From: Terriglobia bacterium
GTDB taxonomy: Bacteria > Acidobacteriota > Terriglobia > UBA7540
Assembly (NCBI GenBank): GCA_030042795.1
Contig: JASHYZ010000560.1
Span: forward strand, 1 to 11,285
Direction of reading: 5' to 3'
DNA: 11,285 nt
The notes beneath the pieces are model-generated. The model ran no database searches and had not been told where the DNA came from. It saw only the letters and a list, made by a program, of their open reading frames with translations. Positions 1 through 8,361 of this stretch are shown in pieces. Every line of letters begins with the position of its first letter. Position 1 is the first letter of the stretch. The position numbers and the translations under genes are program-made.

Positions 1-358
1 ATGTGCCACCCGTCCACGGAGGGTCACCGACAATTGACCGAGAAAAGACCGAGTAGACTATCGACGCGCGAGCGTCGAGCGTGCTATTCGGATAGTATCC
101 GTGGCTCGCGCTACTACGGCCTTGGGGAGAAGGCTCCCATTCTTGAATATGCTCTCCCCTGCCCGCGGGGAGACCGGCAAGTGGTAGTGGTGAGGGGGCG
201 GGGCGAAAATTGTCAGATATTGCGGGAAGGAACACTAGTGTACTGTCACCGAAGTTCGTTGATAAATTGCGAGAGGCGGAAGGGCTCGTTCGAAAGCCCC
301 GAAGGGGCGAGATATTTTAGCCCAGGGCGCGAGAAGCTGCGAAGAAATCGCCCAAGCG
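1..358. other. Gene-free intergenic stretch with several small hairpins
   Basis: I see no supportable gene here. The ATG-initiated frame running from base 1 lacks a visible ribosome binding site, and its composition resembles no known protein. The DNA holds several short perfect inverted repeats. TCGACGC/GCGTCGA (61-67/72-78) closes a GCGA tetraloop. CGGATA/TATCCG (89-94/96-101) flanks a single base. TCTCCCC/GGGGAGA (153-159/167-173) and GCCCC/GGGGC (296-300/304-308) follow. The stretch around 296-330 (GCCCCGAAGGGGC, then AGCCCAGGGCG) resembles dispersed intergenic hairpin repeats common in Acidobacteriota and related genomes. That resemblance is from memory, not a search. Confidence 0.5.
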
Positions 359-488
359 TGTCATCCTGAGCGACAGCGAAGGATCCCGGCATTTTTGTTT
401 TCAATAAAATACTGGGAAGTTTACCCTGAGCTCCTTCGCTTCACTCAGGACCGTTCGCAGCGGAATGGCGAACGGGTTCAGCATGACA
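359..488. repeat. Intergenic inverted-repeat element of the TCATCCTGAGCG type
   Basis: The element begins with TGTCATCCTGAG (359-370) and ends with the near-complementary TTCAGCATGACA (477-488). Inside, TCCTGAGCGACAGCGAAGG (starting at 364) is largely complementary to CTCCTTCGCTTCACTCAGGA (431-450), so the single strand could fold into a long hairpin. A second perfect hairpin, CCGTTCGC/GCGAACGG, occupies 451-458 and 468-475. The core resembles a sequence widely dispersed between genes in Acidobacteriota and some other phyla. There is no coding content. It is probably a non-autonomous repeat, possibly transcribed as a structured RNA, but neither mobility nor function can be shown here. Confidence 0.6.
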
Positions 489-529
489 GTATTCGAATTT
501 TTCACATCTTCCGAGCCCCGGGTCGAAAC

Positions 530-659
530 ACCCTCACCCTGCCTTCGACACCTCTCTCCCGCGCGGCCCGCCGCCCGGAGGCCACGACGCCCACAAGGCT
601 CTGAGGCCCACCGAGGGCTTTGGGCCGCAGAGCGGGTGGGAGAGGGGAAGGGGAGAGGG
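530..659. repeat. Imperfect pyrimidine/purine inverted repeat
   Basis: The left arm (about 530-569) is a C/T-rich run containing ACCCTCACCCTGCCTTCG and CTCTCTCCCGC. The right arm (about 622-659) is G/A-rich, containing GCGGGTGGGAGAGGGG. They are imperfectly complementary and would form a long GC-rich hairpin around a roughly 50-nt centre. No ribosome binding site or convincing protein was found on either strand. It is probably another dispersed intergenic repeat; this is an inference from structure alone. Confidence 0.4.
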
Positions 660-969
660 AGGGAGCGCTCTGACCCCACGGCTGAGAAGCTGTGGGCTGA
701 GTTATGCCGTGAACTTCTGAGACAGGACACAGCAAAAACGAACTCATTTAAGCTAAATACCATGATTGCAGACGCTTACGTGACAAAAAGGGGCCTTTTT
801 TTGAAACTTTCGAGGGGTGCGAACTCAACTTGGTAAGTCAATTCATAACAAACAGTTACGGCAAGATAAGCCGCTTTTTTGAATTTTTCGCCAACTCTAA
901 AGAACTGTCCGTTTTCGGACAAACTGGCCGGAACGTGCTGTGTGCAGCGCACAGGCGTTGTTTCCCGCG
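660..969. other. Gene-free stretch with A/T-rich and palindromic segments
   Basis: No gene is supported in this stretch. It becomes notably A/T-richer than the surrounding DNA around 780-900. A short self-complementary segment, AAAAAGGGGCCTTTTT, lies at 785-800 and is followed by extra T residues. A perfect hairpin lies at 906-921 and is listed separately. TGTGC/GCACA flanks AGC near 940-952. The stretch lies downstream of the minus-strand dehydrogenase and could hold its transcript end, or the control region of something left of the window. Confidence 0.4.
906..921. promoter_or_regulatory. Perfect TGTCCG-TTTT-CGGACA palindrome
   Basis: TGTCCG (906-911) and CGGACA (916-921) are perfect inverted arms around TTTT. 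Two readings are possible. One is the hairpin of a weak intrinsic terminator for the minus-strand dehydrogenase that ends at 970; on that strand the hairpin is followed by GTTCTTTAG, which is only a poor T-tract. The other is an operator for a dimeric regulator. The sequence alone does not decide between them. Confidence 0.4.
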
Positions 970-1851
970 TCAGTCCTTTAGCCCGGCGTTTTCGGCCACT
1001 ACACGAGAGAGTGCCGACCAATCGGCATCGCCCAGGCCGCGCCCAATGCCGGACAGGAGTTGGTCATGAACAAGGCTGGCGAGGGGCATTGGGACCGAAA
1101 CGGCGTCGGCAGCCGCCAGCACCAGCCGTACGTCTTTGAGGCCGAGGGTCATTTTGAAGCCGGCGGGCTCGAATTGCCGCTGCACCATGAGATGGCCGTA
1201 GCCTCCGTACACAGGAGATTGAAAGAGAGTGTTCAGAATCTCCAGGGTCTGCGCGGATTCGATGCCGTGCTTGCGGGCGAGCGCGAAAGCTTCGCTGAGG
1301 GCCTCCAGCGCCGAGGCGATCAGGAAGTTGCCCGAGAGTTTCAGGGCGTTGGCGCGTGGAGCATCCTCACCGAGCACAAACAGCTTGCGCCCGATAGCCT
1401 CCAGCAAGGGACGGACGCGCTCCACGGCCTCGCTGGGGCCCGCGGCCACCACTACGAGCTGAGCGCTCTCGGCCGCCGGCGGCCGGCCAAACACTGGAGA
1501 GGCTACATAACTGTGCCTACGCTGCCGGTGCTTTTCCGCGAGATGATGGGAGAGCTTCACGCTGATGGTGCTCAGCGAGAGGTGCACGCCCCCCGCAGGC
1601 AAGCTGCTCAAGATACCGTTTTCGCCGAACACGCATTCGGCCACAGCGTGGTCATCCGAAAGCATGGTCACCACCACGCCCGGCGCGCAGGCTTCAGCCA
1701 AGCTTTGGGCCACTTGGGCGTTCCAGGAGACCAGCCCTTGGGCCCGGCTCTTGGTGCGGTTAAACACCACCAGGTCATGCCCAGCCTTCAGCATGTTACG
1801 GGCAATCGGTTGCCCCATGTTGCCCAAGCCGATGAATCCTGCGTTCATCAT
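970..1851 (-). CDS. Beta-hydroxyacid dehydrogenase-family NAD(P)-dependent oxidoreductase
   Basis: This is a 293-residue member of the 3-hydroxyisobutyrate/6-phosphogluconate dehydrogenase superfamily, of typical length for the family. These enzymes oxidise or reduce beta-hydroxyacids or their semialdehydes in the cytoplasm. The N-terminal Rossmann fold has the dinucleotide motif GFIGLGNMG (residues 5-13). Residues NRT (31-33) after strand two resemble NADP(H)-preferring members such as glyoxylate/succinic-semialdehyde reductases. The catalytic Lys is K171 in the KLSGN motif, with N175 as its usual companion. A late GLKD (237-240) fits the C-terminal helical domain. The substrate-binding loop reads SPVFGRPPAAESAQL (118-132) rather than the textbook PVSGG form, which places it in an uncharacterised branch. 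Start: GGAGG lies 3 nt before the first ATG and 6 nt before a second ATG (1848), so translation may begin at residue 2. The substrate cannot be assigned. Confidence 0.88.
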   Translation of the reverse strand: MMNAGFIGLGNMGQPIARNMLKAGHDLVVFNRTKSRAQGLVSWNAQVAQSLAEACAPGVVVTMLSDDHAVAECVFGENGILSSLPAGGVHLSLSTISVKLSHHLAEKHRQRRHSYVASPVFGRPPAAESAQLVVVAAGPSEAVERVRPLLEAIGRKLFVLGEDAPRANALKLSGNFLIASALEALSEAFALARKHGIESAQTLEILNTLFQSPVYGGYGHLMVQRQFEPAGFKMTLGLKDVRLVLAAADAVSVPMPLASLVHDQLLSGIGRGLGDADWSALSRVVAENAGLKD

Positions 1852-1854
1852 TCG

Positions 1855-1861
1855 CCTCCAG
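1855..1861 (-). promoter_or_regulatory. Ribosome binding site of the dehydrogenase gene
   Basis: Read on the minus strand, TGGAGGCG precedes the tandem ATGATG start. The spacing of 6 nt to the second ATG is more typical than 3 nt to the first, so the annotated start may be one codon too long. Confidence 0.6.
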
Positions 1862-1940
1862 AGGTGCGCAGAATAGGTTCACATGCGATTCACTATTGAT
1901 GATGGTCCGACGCGCCAGTTGGGAGCAAGGGAAACCAAAA

Positions 1941-1972
1941 GATTGCCGATTTGCGATTGTCGATTGCCGATT
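1941..1972. repeat. Short tandem GATTGCCGATT-type repeat cluster
   Basis: Four imperfect copies of a short GATTG-CCGATT motif are arrayed here (GATTGCCGATTTGCGATTG, then TCGATTGCCGATTG). The same motif recurs at 3692-3710 and, inverted, at 3834-3852 in this window. It therefore behaves as a small dispersed intergenic repeat family. The cluster lies about 90 bases upstream of the dehydrogenase start on the opposite reading strand. No function can be stated. Confidence 0.6.
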
Positions 1973-1990
1973 GACCCGCGAACGGCGAGG

Positions 1991-2004
1991 CTATTCGCGA
2001 ATAG
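1991..2004. promoter_or_regulatory. Perfect 14-bp palindrome, possible operator
   Basis: CTATTCGCGAATAG is a perfect palindrome with no spacer, about 140 bp upstream of the dehydrogenase start. Its dyad symmetry and length suit binding of a homodimeric regulator. No matching regulator is recognised and no promoter elements can be placed with confidence. The rest of 1852-2141 shows only the repeat cluster and no gene. Confidence 0.3.
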
Positions 2005-2141
2005 GACAATCGCTGGCCGGGACTCGGAGCGGTTGGTAACGTGGTGGAGCGGGAATGAGAGAGGAGAGGCTGCCTCTGAATCCAAGATGATGTGGATTGC
2101 AGTTTGAGACAGCCTCTTGAGAGTCTAAGCTTGGATGTACT

Positions 2142-2579
2142 CTATTGAGGTGGAGGGCTGCTGGGAGAGTTTTGAGCGCCTCCCGGTGGCCCGTGGTGTT
2201 CGTGCATCCGGGACTGCATCTGATCAAATTTGGTTTTCTGTTCGTCAGTCAGAACTCCGCGAATCTTCGTGTTGCTCTCTTCCATCAGACTCCGACCTTT
2301 GCTTCGGCGGTCTTCGGGGGAAAGTGAGCTGTCAGACCGGATACTCTCCATCTGCTTTTGCCGGTCTTCCAGAATGGGCTTGATTTGGCTCTTTTGGTCA
2401 TCGGTGAGGTTGAGGGCTCTGCTCAAATGTTCGAGCTGCTGGTCCGGACTCATTGGCCCGCGCATATGGCCCCCAGGTGGCGGGGCTGCTTGGCCACTGT
2501 CAGAGGAGCTTTGAGCGCCAGCCATTGCAACTCCGAAGGCCAGAATGGCTGTGGCTGTAAGTACGAAAAAGCGTTTCAT
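2142..2579 (-). CDS. Secreted Spy/CpxP-like LTxxQ-motif protein
   Basis: The protein is 145 residues long and begins at the ATG at 2579. An AGGAG sits 7 nt upstream, and a longer in-frame reading to 2711 has no comparable ribosome site. A signal peptide (about residues 1-23) has a short basic MKR start, a hydrophobic core and an AGA-Q cleavage region. The mature part is Pro/Gly-rich at both ends, with a helical centre holding two LTxxQ-type motifs, LTDDQK and LTDEQK. Such pairs define the Spy/CpxP periplasmic family (chaperone or stress sensor in enterobacteria; related small proteins bind metals). His residues near the C-terminus (MHEHH) could bind metal. It is transcribed divergently from the reductase at 2729. 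Its physiological role here is unknown; envelope-stress or metal handling is an inference. Confidence 0.8.
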   Translation of the reverse strand: MKRFFVLTATAILAFGVAMAGAQSSSDSGQAAPPPGGHMRGPMSPDQQLEHLSRALNLTDDQKSQIKPILEDRQKQMESIRSDSSLSPEDRRSKGRSLMEESNTKIRGVLTDEQKTKFDQMQSRMHEHHGPPGGAQNSPSSPPPQ

Positions 2580-2728
2580 AATCATTCTCCTGGGCAGGGT
2601 TTCTGCCTCTAGTTGGGACGCTTCAGGCCGGGCGGAGGTTTCAGGCGGGCGGTTGCGTGGCCCTCCGCAATGAGGGATAGTAGGCAACACGGGCGGGCCG
2701 TAAACTATCAAGCTGTTAGGCGACTCTC
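2580..2728. promoter_or_regulatory. Divergent promoter region between LTxxQ protein and reductase
   Basis: This 149-bp gap separates two divergently transcribed genes and must contain promoters for both. On the minus strand a weak pair, TTTACG and TACTAT separated by 16 bp, resembles sigma-70 -35/-10 boxes (four of six matches each). It is not convincing on its own. No strong palindrome is visible. Confidence 0.35.
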
Positions 2729-3376
2729 ATGCCCAAAGTTAAGGTCGCGTCGTTTGGCGTGTCACTCGATGGGTTTGTTGCAGGACCCGATCAAAGCCTC
2801 GAGCATCCGCTTGGTGTTGGCGGCCTGGCGTTGTTCGATTGGATGTTTTCTACTCTTACTTTCCATCGAATACACGGGAAAGATGGCGGAACAACGGGAA
2901 TCGACGACGAATTCGCCGCGCGCGGATTCGAAAACATCGGCGCCTGGATTATAGGTCGCAACATGTTTGGGCCGGTCCGCGGGCCGTGGCCGGACGAGTC
3001 GTGGAAAGGGTGGTGGGGTGAGAATCCGCCTTACCACACGCCGGTATTTGTGCTGACTCATTACCCGCGAAACCCCATCGCGATGGCGGGCGAGACAACG
3101 TTTCATTTCGTTACCGATGGCATTCACTCTGCGCTCAAGCGCGCTACCGAGGCAGCCAACGGAAAAGAAGTCCGCATTGGAGGTGGTGCAGCGACGGTCC
3201 GGCAGTTTCTGCGGGCCGGCCTGATCGACGAGGTTCATTTGGCCATCGCGCCTGTTCTCCTCGGCTCAGGGGAGCGGCTTTTCGAGGACGTTGATCTGCT
3301 TAAGCTAGGCTTTAGGTGTACCGAGCATGCGCCGGGTGCGAAAGCCACCCACGCCGTTTTAAGCAGAGGAGGTTAA
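2729..3376 (+). CDS. Dihydrofolate reductase-fold (RibD C-terminal domain) family protein
   Basis: The protein has 215 residues. Its N-terminal strand and loop VSLDGFVAGPDQS (11-23) and the late GGGAATVRQFLRAGLIDEVHL (151-171, shown by its ends GGGA and IDEVHL), followed by APVLLGSGERLF, are hallmarks of the RibD_C/DHFR-like NADPH-dependent reductase family. RibD itself reduces a pyrimidine in riboflavin synthesis. Stand-alone members like this one are mostly uncharacterised and should not be called true dihydrofolate reductases. No deaminase domain is present, so it is not a full RibD. The protein is cytoplasmic (no signal peptide). Only a weak AGGCG-type ribosome site precedes the ATG. It is probably cotranscribed with the downstream mini-ORF and Lrp-like gene. 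The substrate is unknown. Confidence 0.85.
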   Translation: MPKVKVASFGVSLDGFVAGPDQSLEHPLGVGGLALFDWMFSTLTFHRIHGKDGGTTGIDDEFAARGFENIGAWIIGRNMFGPVRGPWPDESWKGWWGENPPYHTPVFVLTHYPRNPIAMAGETTFHFVTDGIHSALKRATEAANGKEVRIGGGAATVRQFLRAGLIDEVHLAIAPVLLGSGERLFEDVDLLKLGFRCTEHAPGAKATHAVLSRGG

Positions 3377-3377
3377 G

Positions 3378-3434
3378 GTGCCAAAGCAGGTGAGATTCGA
3401 AGCCAAGACCCGGGCTGAATGCTTGCCCCGGTGA
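3378..3434 (+). CDS. Possible 18-codon mini-ORF, unknown function
   Basis: A GTG start follows a near-ideal ribosome site, GAGGAGG (3366-3372), with 5 nt spacing. It begins one base after the reductase stop codon. It encodes 18 residues starting MPKQVRFEAK and rich in Lys/Arg, then TGA. I recognise no family. It could be a genuine small protein, a translational leader linking the reductase to the Lrp-like gene at 3454, or the 5' remnant of a lost gene. The strength of the ribosome site is the main argument; length and lack of homology argue against it. Confidence 0.35.
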   Translation: MPKQVRFEAKTRAECLPR

Positions 3435-3453
3435 CGGTCAAGGAGGCATGGCG

Positions 3454-3681
3454 ATGAGGGGATATGTGCTGATCAACGTGCGGCCCGGAAAGGTTCGCGA
3501 CATTGTCGAGGCCGTGAGTCAGTTGGCGGGCGTGCGCCATGCGGACGCCTGCTGGGGCCTGCCGGACGTCTTTGTTTACGTCGAGACCGCCGATGAGAAA
3601 GCCTTCAATAGCCTTGTCATTGATCACATTCAGAAGCTGGATGGAGTGGAGCGCACAGAGACGCACATTGCGGTGGGATGA
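3454..3681 (+). CDS. Stand-alone Lrp/AsnC-type effector-binding (RAM) domain protein
   Basis: This is a 75-residue protein consisting only of the beta-alpha-beta-beta-alpha-beta effector domain found at the C-terminus of Lrp/AsnC regulators. It starts MRGYVLINVRPGK, has a central DVFVYVETAD strand-turn, and ends with a LDGVERTETHIAV strand. The winged-helix DNA-binding half is absent. In the family such solo domains form dimers or higher oligomers that bind amino acids or other small ligands; some regulate partners, and many are of unknown role. Start choice: AAGGAGG (3440-3446) lies 7 nt before the ATG at 3454 but only 1 nt before the in-frame ATG at 3448, so 3454 is preferred. It follows the reductase on the same strand and is probably in the same operon. 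Its ligand is unknown. Confidence 0.85.
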   Translation: MRGYVLINVRPGKVRDIVEAVSQLAGVRHADACWGLPDVFVYVETADEKAFNSLVIDHIQKLDGVERTETHIAVG

Positions 3682-3691
3682 GGCCATTTAC

Positions 3692-3852
3692 GATTTTCGA
3701 TTGCCGATTTTCGATTGTGGGCGTTCGACTGGCGAGCGCTTCCAGCTATACCTCACTGAAGAATCGGTGATTTTCATAAGCAAGGATGCCGATCACCGAT
3801 TGATGAGCAGGCGCTATGGCGGCGAGGTTTGCCAAATCGACAATCGAAAATC
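3692..3852. repeat. Inverted-repeat unit between convergent genes (possible bidirectional terminator)
   Basis: GATTTTCGATTGCCGATTT (3692-3710) is complementary, with 18 of 19 matches, to 3834-3852. Inside lies a second perfect pair, AATCGGTGAT (3762-3771) and ATCACCGATT (3792-3801). The unit fills almost exactly the gap between the Lrp-like gene ending at 3681 and the convergent response-regulator gene ending at 3854. Its arms match the motif at 1941-1972. It could terminate transcription from both sides or be a non-autonomous REP-like element. No transposase is nearby. Confidence 0.6.
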
Positions 3853-3853
3853 C

Positions 3854-4467
3854 TCAATGGCTTTGGGCGCCGCGAGCTTTGGCGCCCTGAAGTTGAGTGG
3901 CCACCACGCGCTCGTAGCAGTCGGGGCAGATTCCATGGCTGAACGCCGCCTCGGAGTGCTCGCTGATATAGCTTTCAACCTGCCGCCAGTAGTTTTTGTC
4001 ATCGCGGATTTTCTTGCAGTACGAGCAGATAGGCAGCAGGCCCTGAAGCCTTCGGACCCGCGCGAAAGCCTGTTCCAGCTCGCGCACCCGCGACGCCAGG
4101 GCTTCCCGGAGGCTCACGACCCGTACGCCAACCTCCACCCTGGCCAACAGCTCTGCGGGATCAAAGGGCTTGGTGATGTAGTCGTCTGCTCCGGCTTGAA
4201 GCCCGCACACCACGTCGCCCCGACTGTGACGTCCCGTCAGCAGAATGACGTAGGCGCCAAAGCAGTTCGGACTGTTGCGAAGCCTGCGAACCACTTCCAC
4301 CCCGTCGAGCTCGGGCATCATCCAATCGAGAATCATCAGGTTCGGGGGAGAGTCTGCCTGCAACACGCGCCAGGCCTCGGCGCCGTTCGCGACGCTGATG
4401 CACTCAAAGCCCGAGCGCCGGAGCGCAGTTTCAAGCAGCAGACGGGAGGCAGGTTCGTCGTCGGCGA

Positions 4468-4486
<19 letters not shown>
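3854..4486 (-). CDS. Response regulator with C-terminal CxxC...CxxC module
   Basis: The protein has 210 residues. The N-terminal receiver domain (about 3-120) has the acidic pair D9/D10, phospho-acceptor D54 in [13 protein letters not shown]84 and K106 in TKPFDP, which is the full catalytic set. A helical linker (about 121-148, probably coiled coil) leads to a Cys-rich segment [17 protein letters not shown], with C154/C157 and later C187/C190 in ICPDC. The four cysteines suggest a zinc-binding or redox fold. Similar segments occur after receiver, PAS or GAF domains in other bacteria, with unclear function. No helix-turn-helix, GGDEF or other known output domain is visible. The start ATG lies inside the end of the kinase gene (19-bp overlap), which suggests translational coupling and a cognate pair. 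The signal output is unknown. Confidence 0.9.
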
Positions 4487-8151
<3,665 letters not shown>

Positions 8152-8358
8152 TATCCTTGCTCCTCAAGCTCTTACGCATACGAGCGCCGTTTTTCAGCAC
8201 ATCGGTACTCGTACGGAGGTAATATCGGCCGCCATCCATTAGGCCTTGAGTTTTCGGTACAGAAGCCCGATCTCCGGCGGGCGCGAGCTTGTCGAGAAAG
8301 CCTATGTAAACACAGAACCTATGGGCTCATCGAAGCCCGGTCCCAAAGGAGAGCTAAG
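8152..8358. promoter_or_regulatory. Divergent intergenic region between sensor kinase and S8 peptidase
   Basis: This 207-bp gap must hold promoters for both outward genes. Visible inverted repeats are TACGAG/CTCGTA (8179-8184/8208-8213), GCCCG/CGGGC (8265-8269/8278-8282) and GGGCT/AGCCC (8323-8327/8334-8338). The last lies just before the peptidase ribosome site and could affect its initiation. I could not place convincing -35/-10 boxes, and I tested but did not find a known riboswitch consensus by eye. Confidence 0.4.
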
Positions 8359-8361
8359 TTG
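8345..8361 (+). promoter_or_regulatory. Ribosome binding site deciding a TTG start for the S8 peptidase
   Basis: AAAGGAG (8345-8351) lies 7 nt before TTG at 8359. From this TTG the product begins with a basic residue pair and a hydrophobic stretch that form a good signal peptide. The first in-frame ATG (8398) would remove half of it, and the longer upstream reading runs through the intergenic region and the kinase gene. Confidence 0.75.

Noticed and set aside
401..763. Minus- and plus-strand open frames of 69-123 codons in the first kilobase
   Set aside because: They overlap one another on both strands within inverted-repeat DNA, have no ribosome sites and resemble no protein family.
1060..1899. 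279-codon plus-strand open frame opposite the dehydrogenase
   Set aside because: No recognisable protein and no ribosome site; the minus strand encodes a clear Rossmann dehydrogenase with all key residues.
2580..2711. N-terminal extension of the LTxxQ protein up to 2711
   Set aside because: The extension is Pro-rich and lacks a ribosome site. The ATG at 2579 has AGGAG at 7 nt and starts a proper signal peptide.
8221..8345. Possible riboswitch ahead of the S8 peptidase
   Set aside because: Short hairpins and an AAAGCC-like string suggested a cyclic-di-GMP-type element, but the conserved core of that class could not be aligned by eye.
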